Source of the DNA: Selaginella moellendorffii
Lineage: Eukaryota; Streptophyta; Lycopodiopsida; Selaginellales; Selaginellaceae
Reading direction: 5' to 3'
Length of the DNA stretch: 64,000 nt
NCBI RefSeq assembly: GCF_000143415.4
Contig: NW_003314400.1
Coordinates: 7,238 to 71,237, forward strand
Part shown: positions 34,590 to 44,531 of the stretch, in pieces
Numbering within the stretch: position 1 is the first letter of the stretch
Layout of the letters: each line of letters opens with the position of its first letter
Translations under genes and position numbers: made by a program
The notes under the pieces: generated by a model
Told to the model about the DNA's origin: nothing
The model's input: the letters and a program-made list of their open reading frames with translations, nothing else
The model's database searches: none

Positions 34590-34790
34590 GTACCACTAAT
34601 GGCATGAGGCCTCACGCTATCTTTGGCCCCTGCTAGCCTGTTACTATATTCCTTTTGCTTTGCTGCAATTGTATATATTTTTGTGTGCGTGACTAGTCAC
34701 CCATACAAAAATATATACAGTTCAAAAGGAATATGGCAATAGGCTAGCAGGGGCCAAAGATGGCATGAGGCCTCATGCCATCTTGATATA
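34590..34790. repeat. Long hairpin capped by palindromes
   Basis: The left arm (34601-34690: GGCATGAGGCCTCAC, ATCTTTGGCCCCTGCTAGCC, ATTCCTTTTG, TATATATTTTTGTG) pairs with the right arm (34697-34781: CAAAAATATATAC, CAAAAGGAATAT, GGCTAGCAGGGGCCAAAGAT, GGCATGAGGCCTCATGCC). The centre is GACTAGTC. It lies about 190-380 bases upstream of the transposase ATG, so it could be regulatory or a nested foldback element. Confidence 0.88.
34759..34782. repeat. Dispersed palindrome, longest perfect copy (24 bp)
   Basis: GAT + GGCATGAGGCCTCATGCC + ATC is self-complementary over all 24 positions. It forms the right base of the hairpin at 34590-34790. Confidence 0.9.
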
Positions 34791-34969
34791 CACACAGCTG
34801 CAGGTAAGTAAAAACATACATGACAATACACTAGCCATGAAATTGCAAGGGCCCAAGATGGCATGTGGCCTCATGCCATTTCTAAATGTGGTCCTAAGCC
34901 ATTCCATGGTGAACATACCAGGAAGCACAAGTGCCGAATATCAAGAGGAAGCGGTAGCCACACCAAAGA

Positions 34970-35165
34970 CAGTGCCGCTCGCAACACCGCAACTACTCGT
35001 AGCGCCGCTCGCAACACCGCAACTGCTCGTAGCGCCGCTCGCACAAACTGCCACTCGCATAAACTGCCGCTCGCAATGGCGCTCGCAATGCCGCAACCGC
35101 TCGTAGACGCATAAACCACAGCTCACAACGCCGCTTACACAAGCAGCGCTCACTGCGCTTAGCGA
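34970..35165. repeat. Minisatellite, GCCGCTCGCAACACCGCAAC-type units
   Basis: Repeated units of about 30-33 bp (GCTCGCAACACCGCAAC, then TGCTCGTAGC) decay rightward into shorter GCTCGCA and CACTCGCA words. It lies in the intergenic region between the two divergent genes, with a related CTCGCA-rich tract at 37120-37280. Confidence 0.75.
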
Positions 35166-35459
35166 AACCAAGAACACGGCGCACAAAAATGATAGACCTA
35201 GGAATGAGTTCGAGAATTCAAAAATAACACACGCTTGAACGTCACATCAAATCCTCTGACAAACCAGATCTTATGACTCCTCTGACAAATTTCAAACTGA
35301 GTAGCTTCTAGACTTTGCTGTCAGAGGTTGAACTTTGTCACATCATGTCCTTGCCTCGATCCAGCTATGCCATGTCAGTGATTCGAACTTTGCCATGCCA
35401 TGTCAGCGATCTGTGCCAAGATTATTCGCCGTGTAAAGGAATAATTATGCTGTGTGTGT

Positions 35460-36790
35460 ACGTCCATTTATGGCAATATAAGGCCACACGCCATTCAAAG
35501 AATAATGCTAGTCGAGCATTTTTTGGTGCATTTTTGGGTTCAAAATTGCATGAGCCCATACGCTATAAAGTTTACCTGTACCAAAAATAGAAACAGCTTT
35601 ATTTACTTGGGAATTTAAGTGGTTGAGGCATTTTTAAACTTACAAACACATGCCCTACTTACATTCCTTTGGTTGCTTAAAATTCAAAAATATTATAAAC
35701 CTTTCTTTTTGCATTTTCAATGTTTTCAATTATGGTTTTTGATTTTCGCAGGACCAGCCTAGTAATCTATTTGCATCCCGTCATGTTTATAGCTAGCTTT
35801 CGTTTGTCCCCTTCGCTAGCCTGAGATACATCTGCTCGGCATCTGCCTCTTACAGCATTTGCCCAGAAAGGGCATCTTTCTTCATGCAGCATTTGCCACA
35901 TGTTTAGGGTTTAGGGTTTAGGGTTTAGCAATTCAGTAGCTTGATAAACATGCAAATACAGAACTTGATGCAAAATCCTTTGATATGTCACAATGCCCCT
36001 AGGACCATAAACACATTTCATTTCATAACTCCTTACGTAGATCTTGGTGAAACCAGAGTTAGTGAAGTTAGTTTCTTGTGATCCCGCATCTGATTGTGAT
36101 GTCCCTTTGCAGTGTCGATGGAAAGGTCAATGCACACCAAACTGTAAAATCTTGGAGCAAAATAACGGTCGGATCTATGGCAAATGCCCCTGAAACATTG
36201 TAAGGCTCGTGTGGTCTTATGTGGTGTCCGATCGAGATGCTTCTTTGCAGGGTCATCAAGAAAGACATTGTATACCATTCTGTAAAATCTAGTTGCGATC
36301 TAACAGTTGGATCTCCAGAAAACTCAAAAAAATCTCACGCGTGTCAGAATATCCTAGGAATATACTCCTATGTGACCCTGAAAATGGCATGCGGCCCCAC
36401 GCCATTCAAGAGATAACGCCAGATGACGCCGAGAATTTTTTGGTGCATTTTTTGGGTTCAAAATTGCATGAGCCCACACGCTATAAAGTTTATCTTTGCC
36501 AAATAGAGAAAAGTTTATCTGTGTCATGTGAGGTAGTTACAGTTTTTTGTGCTCGGCATCTGCCTCTTGCAGCATTTGCACTGAAAGGGAATTTTTCTCC
36601 ATTCAGCATTTGGCCCTGAAAATGGCATGCGCCCACACGCTATTCAAGGAATAACGCCACATGACGCCTGGATTTTTGGGTTTAAAATGTTTAGGGTTTT
36701 TTGGGTTTTTTCAAAATATTTTGGGTCCAATGTTTTTTGGGTTTCTTTGGTTCAAAATTGCATGAGCCCACACGCTATAATATTGATTTG
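35460..36790. repeat. Intergenic direct repeats between the divergent genes
   Basis: A block containing TTTTTTGGTGCATTTTTGGG and GCATGAGCCCACACGCTATA appears at 35490-35575 and 36410-36495, with a partial copy at 36640-36785. A second block (GCTCGGCATCTGCCTCTT..CAGCATTTG) occurs at about 35838 and 36550, and a third (CTGTAAAATCTWG) at about 36142 and 36281. Weak palindrome variants lie in several copies. Confidence 0.75.
35903..35928. repeat. Interstitial telomere-like repeat (TTTAGGG)
   Basis: TTTAGGG repeated 3.7 times without interruption. It lies between the divergent transposon genes. Short runs of this kind (telo boxes) are known promoter elements in plants, and it is also the plant-type telomere repeat. 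Confidence 0.9.
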
Positions 36791-37119
36791 AGAGAAAAAT
36801 AGAAACAGATAGAATTTCTTTATTTAGCTGAACATCTGCCATTTTTGGAAATACAAGATGCTTTGGAATATCCAATCATGCATGGTATAAATATAGCGAG
36901 GGTATTAAATGATATCCCAATCATGATCTTTCTTTTGGATTTCGCGTGCATGCAGTCCGAGGAATGATGACGTTGCGGATTTCTTTTGGATTTTGTGTGC
37001 TTGCATGCGCGCGGCAATCCAGAAATTAATGGTGGCGCCCAAGTCCGAGGAATGATGACGTGGCGGGATTACCAACCGTTGTGACATTTCGCGCGTGTGA
37101 GGTTAGGTTTTGCATTTTG

Positions 37120-37280
37120 CTTCATACTCGCGCTCGCATCGCGCTCCCACTCGCGATCACGCTCACATTCGTGCTCATCTACCTTCTCTACAGGTTTCTC
37201 GTGTGCATCGGCGTCCACTCGCGCTTGCATCACACTCGCGCTCGCATCGCGCTCGTGTGCATCGGCGTCCACTTCAAGAC
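37120..37280. repeat. CTCGCATCGCGCTC-type minisatellite
   Basis: Words CGCTCGCATCGCGCTC and GTGTGCATCGGCGTCCACTC recur. The stretch from 37200 to 37235 is repeated at 37255-37275. It forms the 5' flank or leader of the large plus-strand gene, and the open frames across it are low-complexity artefacts. Confidence 0.75.
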
Positions 37281-37472
37281 ACACCCAATTTGTAACTTCG
37301 CCGCCAACTCCGCCACCCACACGCAGCCCACTTGGCGTCCCGGGAGATTTCAGCGCCACTCTCCAACTGTTAAGTGGCAGAGTAGCCTTGCTGCTACGAT
37401 CCGCTGCACACACAGTGCACATTTGCCAGTGAGTCCGGCCTCGATTGTCACGCCTCCATTCGGCTTCAAATG

Positions 37473-37711
37473 GTAAGTCTTTTAGGCCAAGTAGAAAATG
37501 GCATGAGGCCACATGCCATTCAGTAGCAACATTGGCATGCATCAATTGGGCTCTCAAGTGTAGTCCGGTTACAGATGGCGTGTAGCCTCACGCCATCTTA
37601 GGATGCAGCCTCAAGACATCTAATGCAGTGGTGAATGGCGTGTGGCCTCACGTTATTTCCAGCTGCTAGCTTTTCATCTGTCAGCTCTAATTGTTGTGCA
37701 TTTCTGAACAG
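37473..37711 (+). other. Intron 1 of the large transposon gene, with three palindromes
   Basis: It opens GTAAGT and ends AACAG. Palindromes lie at 37498-37519, 37575-37596 and 37635-37656. Its position directly after the ATG means translation starts at the exon junction. Confidence 0.65.
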
Positions 37712-40509
37712 GCGAGGAATTGCGTTCTTCTTCCAGCCACTGTCAATGTGGATGCAGAGAAGGGGGAGGAGCTCACCAGTTGGACTTTCGGGATGGAAGG
37801 CGAGGATCTGAGGCTGTACAACACAGATGGTGGGAGAAAAGAATGCATGGGGATCCTCATCCAAGTGACAGACACTCCATGCAGTTCCATGCAAGAATAT
37901 GGACTGGCACTTGTGGTAGAGACAGCGTCCGCCTTCAAGATCCACCCTGCACATCCTAGCGGCTTCCTGGAGGGGGGCAGCGGCTATGAGGAATTCCTAG
38001 AGGGAGCTAGGGAGAGGTTGTCCAGGAGGCCCACAATTTCAAAGACGCTGCGGGTTTATGAAGATCACATGGAATCCACGGACCTCACCTACGGCGATGT
38101 TCAAAAACTATATTCTAACATTGAGCCGTTGAGAGTGCCTCCAGTTCGCGAAGCGAAGAGGAAGGGGGTCGATCTGGAAACTACCCCGAAGCAGAAAAGG
38201 GTGGTCAAGCTCAAGCCGACGTCCGACTCTCTTGCTCCAAAAAAGAAGCTACTCGGTGATGCCATTGCCTCGGGTTCGAACACTACACCCACCAAAAAGA
38301 AGAGCCGCAAAGAGCAAAAAGAGCAAGAAGAGGCAGCAAAAATCATCGCAGATAATAGTACTTGTTACTATTCCAACAAAGTATATACAATCGACGTGAG
38401 CCGTATCGACATCCAAAGCAAATACAACCACAGGCTAGTATCTGATGAGTGGGTGGAGAAACTGAAGCAGAAGATGCTGGCAAGTCCAGTAACACCCGAC
38501 ATCGCAGACGTGATCCCCTACTACCGAACAATGAAGGGCGAGACGAGGTTTCCAGACTTGATCAATAAGAAGGTGTTGGATGATCAGAACATCTGGTTCT
38601 ATGCCGTCTCCGGGCAGCATTCTAGCTTGGCAATGCAAGAGATAGTTGTGGATATTATGGTGGGCGAGGAGGTGAAGAAAGTCTTCAAGACAAGAGTTGT
38701 ACGCCTGATAAAAGGCAACTCGCCCCTCTGATCTATCATATCCATCTCCCACGCGCAGAATGTCAAGCAAGAAACGTGCTACAAATCGGGTCTGCACGAG
38801 ACATTGGCACGAACATGGAAGCTCTGGGTTCAACTGAAGAAGCCACAAAAACCAGGACAAGGACGTGCACTAGCAACTAGCGCCTGGCAGGTAAGCCTCG
38901 TTGCATGTGGCATAGCATGTGGCCTCACGCCATTTCCATTGTAGGAATTCTCGAGTCTTCTCTCGAAAACACTGGGGGTCAATGACACACTCAGCATCCA
39001 TAACATTCTACTCGCGACAAAAGTTGTTTTTGACAAATGGGTAGATGTGCTGAGGAGGTACCATGACGGGGAGTTGCTAAACTCAATGGGTGTGGAGGAC
39101 GGCCGGAAGCCTAATGATTTGAAGCTCAACGCCTTGCGTTTCTCGCGGTCTCTAGATGACGACGACCTTCTGACAGTGGCTAATGCTCTTCTACGTGGTG
39201 AGGTAGTCTTCAACAAGACCAAAATGACTCCCGGCCATATTGTGACATACGAGGACTTGTGCACGACTCTGAGAGCTCGTGCGCTATTGAAAGATTGGAT
39301 CTTCGAGCAAGTGGCCGTGGAGAGGGTGAGCATCGACACCACGCAAGAGATGATGGAAGAGCTGGAGTTGTCAAATGAAGACATCGACAACTACGTGAAG
39401 GGGGCCCCCAAGTTCATCGATCTGCTGCGGGATGCCACGAAAAGTAAAGTTGAGAAGTTGAATCAGTATCCAAATTTCATTAAGAGGGATGTCGACCGCC
39501 GGCTTCAGAAACAGCTCGACCCCGCAGCAGAGGCCTATCGAGAACCTTACCGGGTATACGTGAATTCGGATGAGGATCAAAGGTGGAGGAGCATCGTTTC
39601 CCGCGGAGATGAGCAGGTCAAGAACATCTTTTGTGTTATGGACTTCACAAACGAGGAGATCACTCATGCAGACGAAGTCAGCTCCATCATTGACTTAATG
39701 GTGGGACTTGCGGAGGTGGAATCTTCAGTCCACTATATGATCTACGACTCCGAATCCTATCACAAGTTCTGGAAGGCCTTGAACGAGGTGAAGGCTCGGT
39801 TGAAAGGCAAGGAGATGCAGGAGATCCATGGGATAATGGCTAAGAAGAAGATACCGACGAATGTCCGCATCTTCACACTCGCCCTTGTTATTGGTCCTGC
39901 AGCAGAGTGGGACTGGAGTGACTTCCCAGCTTCGTTTGACAAGGCCGATCGAATTGATCTGAGGGAGGTCAATTTACCCGTGCCTGAGGAACTGAAGACG
40001 GCTATGGAGCTTTCGAATCCAGAGAAAGCTCCAGGTGCAGCATGGGAAATGCTCAGTTGGGTCTTCAACGCAATAGCACCTGCTTCCAACTCCAAGGGCA
40101 AATGCGTTGTCGAGTACAACTGCGGCGGACTATTCTTTCGAGCCGCACTACTCAAGGGTGTCCCGTATGTTGCGGTGACAAACTCCATTGAAGAGGTGAC
40201 TTCAATGAAACATATAGTTACAGTTGCCAAAGAAAAACAGTATCTTCTCTGCGAACCTGGTGAGTACGCACTTTAAGTTTAAATGCTATCTCACAAGCTC
40301 TGTATGCAGGAGCGTGGCCACCCCCAGATGCTGAAACGGCATTAACAGCTACTGTTGGGCCGAGCTCACAACCTGCACAAGGTAAGGTCACGTGAGGCCT
40401 CACGCCATTTTGATTATAAATCGTTGTGAATATTCAGACACGAGGACTGAAAAGCGCACTGGTGGCGCGTCGAAGAAGGACAAACAGACAAGCAATAGGA
40501 AAAAAGGAG

Positions 40510-40558
40510 GTACAAATTATATTTGCAATGGCATGTGGTCTCATGCCATTCCTTGCAG
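40510..40558 (+). other. Short intron largely occupied by a palindrome
   Basis: A 49-bp GT-AG intron (GTACAAAT...TTGCAG) of which 22 bp (40528-40549) is a palindrome copy. Intron 2 (38891-38944) and intron 4 (40382-40437) are built in the same way. Confidence 0.7.
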
Positions 40559-41883
40559 GAGACACTTCTTCAAAGGCAAAACAGGCAAGCACCAGCCAAG
40601 CTCAAACTGACAGTGGTCATAAAAAGCGAAAGCACGTTGGACAGTCGTCGGGATCAGAGGCGTTTGATTCAAAAAGGAAGAAGGGCAACGAAAAGATGAT
40701 AGGTAATGCCTCGCGGTCACCACCTCCTAACTCAGATTCCTATGGCGGACTCCCCTTCCCCAATCTCAATGGAGAGGTACAATGGATGAGGGATGCTTTT
40801 CAAGTCAAGGCCACGTTTTTCTCATCTCGTCGTCTTCGAAGGGTGCAAGAACGTGCAAAAACCATGTTAAGACAGTCGGGTGAGGATACGATCCTAGGTC
40901 ACGCACTAAAACAGGCTATGGATGTCTTGTATTTTGAGATGGAGACTCAGCCAGATGATTTTCCCAAGATGGTCCTGGAAGAACAAGCCATCCAGCCTGA
41001 GCAGCCTATGGAAGAAATGCAGGAGGGGGATGAGGAGCCAGAGAAAGATAATGAGCAGGAAGAGCAGAAGGACGAAGAGGAGGACAAAGAAGAGGAGGAC
41101 GAAGAGGACTTGGATGGTCCTCACAATGGTGACGATCACAATAACGACGACGACGATGATGACGACGATGGCCAGCCTGAGGTGGCCAAAGAGCAGCGAA
41201 GGAAGGTCATACAAGACAAACCATCAGGTAAATAATAGTACATCCATTCCTAACCTTTTACCATTTCTAACATTGTCCATGTAGGTTGCAAAGCAAATGG
41301 TAAGTAGAGATTATTCAGTTGAATTAAGATACAAACTCTAGCTTTTAGTGTCGAGGAAGGATAGTGCCAAGCAAGGGTCGAAACGTATGTCCAATCCTTC
41401 AGAATCAGCAGTGCGCCCAAGTGATATCGGTCCTAGTTCCTCAATAGCAGTTGATGGTAAATACAGTATAGTCGATTCAATGTGCTAATGAGTTTGTTTT
41501 TAGTAGCCAGTAGGGAGGATACCATCTCAATCGAAGGGAGATATTTGGACATGCATATGGATCCGCCAGTGGACTCTACTTGCCTGCAAGAGTCATTAGA
41601 GCTGGTGGAGGCTACTATTCATATCAACGCCAAGCAAGCTGACCACGCTCCACTTGATGCTGCCCATACCACTGAGTCAATCTTGTCCACGTATCCAACT
41701 GACAGTGACCAGGTGCCATTGGACCTGCATGAGGCCGCCCCAGCCGCCGAGCCGGTCGTATCCTCATTTCCAACAGACTCAACGTGTGCCCAATCGTCTG
41801 ACTACGCGCCGTTGGAACCTCCCTACACCGCCCCTGCTGCCTGTTCGGTCATGTCCACTTTGCCAACGGAGGCACCAGCTGAA

Positions 41884-41905
41884 ATGGCGTGTGATCACAC
41901 GCCAT
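41884..41905. repeat. Palindrome inside coding sequence, perfect copy
   Basis: Centred on GTGTGATCACAC with arms ATGGC/GCCAT, 22 bp and perfectly self-complementary. It encodes MACDHTP in exon 9. Confidence 0.9.
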
Positions 41906-41958
41906 CGGAACCACCCCATGCCACTGTTGAGCCAGTTGTACCAGAGTCTATAGCTGAA

Positions 41959-41980
41959 ATGGCATGTGCCCACACGCCAT
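41959..41980. repeat. Palindrome inside coding sequence, second copy
   Basis: ATGGCATGTGCCCACACGCC plus AT. It encodes MACAHTP in the same frame as the previous copy, within a diffuse repeat of about 25-35 residues (AEMAC.HTPSE). Confidence 0.85.
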
Positions 41981-43035
41981 CGGATGTGATTGACCCCACA
42001 TTGCAGAGGAGAGTATTTCCGCCCTTCACGTTTCCTCGACCAAAACCCTCTGAACGACCATCGGGAACACCATTCGCTAATATTGTAGATGGTAAAATTG
42101 ACTTGTACCATTTTTTATGCTGACGCATTTCATTTCAGAGTCACGGCGAAGGTACTGTATCGTTTTTGATATGAACGGTGTCCTTTTCTCCCATGAGCGT
42201 GGCTCGTCCTCGAATGTCACTGCACCCTCCAAAGCCTGCGGTCGCAAGTTGGTCAAAAGAGACAGATTCACATTAATCACACGGGAGAAACTGCGGGATC
42301 TAATAATGACCATGCGACACTTAAAACAGAGGGCCGGGTTCAATTTGCAATTGGGAGTTTGGACATCCATGATGCACCACAATGCATTAACGTTGCTACA
42401 GATGATGCACGATCAGACGCGAGTAATATTACCATTTGACTTTCTCCTAACGCAGGAGGATTGCTTGACTATGGTCCATGTGAGGGGTAGCAAGCCCATC
42501 TTCGTCAAGCCAGAGGCTGTAGTGATGAACCGGACTGCTAGGTCAAGTGAAATCCTCATCATCGATGACTCGCCGATTAAAACTGCAGCGAACACGCACA
42601 CATATGCAATGCACCCCATCTCTTGCAATATGGAAACTAGGGAGAAGAAACCGTATGTTCTGGGGGACCTTGCAGAACGGCTTGGAGCGATGGTGATAGA
42701 GAACCGGCCAGTCCAGGAGGTGGCTGCAGAAATCAACCAAATGGCAAATGGAACGGTATATCAGAAGTCATTTGATCGGACAGACACCAGTCATCATTTA
42801 TGGCATGTATATTGTCTAGCCAAGCACTATCCGCATCTCCATAATCTGCTCAACCGGATGGGTTCTTCGACCACTGAACATGAGCGTGGACGTATTAGAG
42901 AAGAGATGGCATTACTATTGGGTTTAAATCTTGATAGTGTGGAGAGTGATGAAATTCCAAGATTATTGTATAAGCGTTGGAGGCAAAAAATAACAGTCTG
43001 AGATGGCATGTATTTATTTAAAAATGTAACTTATT

Positions 43036-43057
43036 ATGGCATGGGGTTCCATGCCAT
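43036..43057. repeat. Palindrome just downstream of the large transposon gene
   Basis: ATGGCATGGGGTTCCATGCC plus AT, 35 bases after the stop codon and probably in the 3' UTR. Another partial copy lies at about 43329. Confidence 0.85.
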
Positions 43058-43419
43058 TGTATTAATATTAAAAGACAATTCTTTGAGAGGATTTGCATTA
43101 TACTAGAAGTGTTACAGCATGTTATTGGAAGTCTACGAAGTTGTTTTATTAATAAGGGGAAAGTAAAGATTGAATGGGGACTTGGGCTCCACCTAGACTC
43201 GGAGCAACTGAGCCAATATTAAAAGGATGGAAAGAAATTGGATGACGATGACAAGGAGAAGAGAGAGGTGAAGCAGTGGCAGGGGGAGGAGAAGTGATTG
43301 AGTAGACATTTCCTTGTTTAAAATAAAATGGCATGTGCCTCAATGCAGTTGAATTTTGTTATATTTATATACTATATAAAGGTTTGGAAACCTTATTTTA
43401 CAAGTGGGATAATGACAAT

Positions 43420-43443
43420 TCCCACTTTAACGAAATAGAGCTT
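43420..43443 (-). repeat. Right terminal inverted repeat
   Basis: On the minus strand it reads AAGCTCTATTTCGTTAAAG followed by TGGGA. CATT follows immediately on the plus strand. Confidence 0.88.
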
Positions 43444-44389
43444 CATTGTACTTTAGTCATTTAACCACACTTCCGGCGACTTGTAGGAGTCTTATGCACA
43501 ACCTCCATAAATCTTATTCCAGACTTGGGGACTTGCTAGCCTCATGAATGGCATCTATGCCACTCAGCTTTTGTATTTGGTCCAAGTGCTCCACATGTTC
43601 AATCCCATAACCGACACCCAAAGGTACCATTGGCATATCAACTTGTAATGCTAAGGCTTAGTAGTCCAAGACCACCTACATCACAATCTTGTCTTTTAAA
43701 GACTAGGCTATCTATTTATGAGTAGCCATCCCTTATCAACACTTTAACACCCTTAGAATGCTCGGAGACATAAGTAACACCCTTCTCTAATGTCCCTTCT
43801 TCCATCCCTACCAAGTCCCTCTCTATCCATGGCTATGCTTGCTAATACCGTCATAGGATCAAAGCCCAAAGGCCTGACTACAAAGTCCCATTGACCTCTA
43901 GGGCTTCCTTACCATGTGATCATATCCTTGGTCACTATACTAAAGGACTACTCCTCTTCCTTTCCATAGTTCGGGACTTTGGGATAACATTTCAAAACAC
44001 CATGGCCTTACATTAGCCTTGTGGGTACTCCCACCTTCTATCCTTAGGTGCCCTAGCCATGTGGCTAGAGCAAGGTCTTGATGAGCCACACAAAGTATCT
44101 AAGTGGGTAATCCACCCACACTTGGATTGGGAGCATCAATTGTTTGATCTCTTAGGGGAGCTAAAGTCAGCTCTTGAACACTTCACCAAGCTACCCCACT
44201 TGTTTATCCATATTCACTTTAATTTTGGACTCCTCAGTGGTTTTATCATCACTCAATATGTGGGTATACCCTTCTTTGGTCACACTAGTTTTTCCTGGCC
44301 AAATTAGCTCCACTAGAGTCCTCCTCTTACTATACTTTTGGAGCTCACCAAACCCCCCAGCTGGGAGACAAATGCTTTGGGCTTTCACC

Positions 44390-44520
44390 CTCAGATTCAG
44401 ACTCAGACTCAAACTTGGACTCAGACTTGGTCTTGGTCTCAAACTTGGTCTCGGTCTCGGTCTCGGTCTTAGTCTCGGTTTCGATCTCGGTCTCAGTCTT
44501 GGTTTTAGTCTTAACATCAA
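44390..44520. repeat. GACTCAGACTC / GGTCTCGGTCTC array in the split solo LTR
   Basis: Six-bp units (TCTCGG, ACTCAG and variants), the inverted counterpart of the array at 14148-14650 but much shorter. A second part of the array, with CATCTCAGACTC units, lies beyond the TRIM at 45122-45385. Confidence 0.8.
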
Positions 44521-44531
44521 CTTCACCTCAA

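Larger units (their letters stand above)
37470..43001 (+). pseudogene. Large transposon gene: ParB-like, methyltransferase-like, acidic region, FCP1/NIF-like phosphatase
   Basis: Ten exons join in frame (37470-37472, 37712-38890, 38945-40259, 40310-40381, 40438-40509, 40559-41227, 41285-41299, 41349-41456, 41504-42091, 42139-43001), giving 4884 bases, 1627 residues plus stop. The start ATG is the last codon of exon 1. Residues 225-305 resemble a ParB/Srx-like domain (VYTIDVSRID, VSGQHSSLAMQE). Residues about 700-830 resemble a DNA methyltransferase with altered motifs (IGPAAEW in place of DPPY; VVEYNCGGLFFRAALLKG). Residues 1038-1085 are highly acidic. The C-terminus (from 1341) has FCP1/NIF motifs FDMNGVLF, GVWTSMM and LIIDDSPIK. 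A TGA at 38729-38731 (codon 341, probable CGA to TGA) breaks the frame. Introns 3-9 are all phase 1 and short (47-57 bp). The ParB and methyltransferase readings are inference. Confidence 0.72.
29711..43443. mobile_element. 13.7 kb DNA transposon, unclassified, with DUF7869-like transposase
   Basis: Terminal inverted repeats AAGCTYTATTTCGTTAAAG extend about 24 bp on each side (29711-29734 and 43420-43443). CATT is duplicated at 29707-29710 and 43444-43447, where the uninterrupted LTR has a single CATT. Inside are two divergent multi-exon genes (31269-34410 minus, 37470-43001 plus), a small open frame (30371-30628), a hairpin, minisatellites and about 25-30 copies of a palindrome found nowhere else in the window. 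A 4-bp duplication is compatible with several superfamilies (for example Sola1, Academ, Ginger) and does not classify it. Boundaries are defined independently by the split LTR. Confidence 0.85.

Noticed and set aside
35903-35928. Chromosome end or telomere fusion
   Set aside because: Fewer than four repeats, flanked on both sides by transposon sequence.
37060-37476. A 138-codon open frame before the large transposon gene
   Set aside because: It runs over the CTCGCATCGCGCTC minisatellite and is out of frame with exon 2. The spliced model uses only the ATG at 37470.
40906-41214. Hydrophobic 102-residue minus-strand frame (Val/Ile/Leu-rich)
   Set aside because: It is the antisense of the Asp/Glu-rich coding stretch of exon 6, which forces Val/Leu/Phe codons.
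34565-43057. CRISPR-like array from the repeated palindrome
   Set aside because: Spacing is irregular, copies vary, some lie in exons and introns, and the host is a eukaryote.
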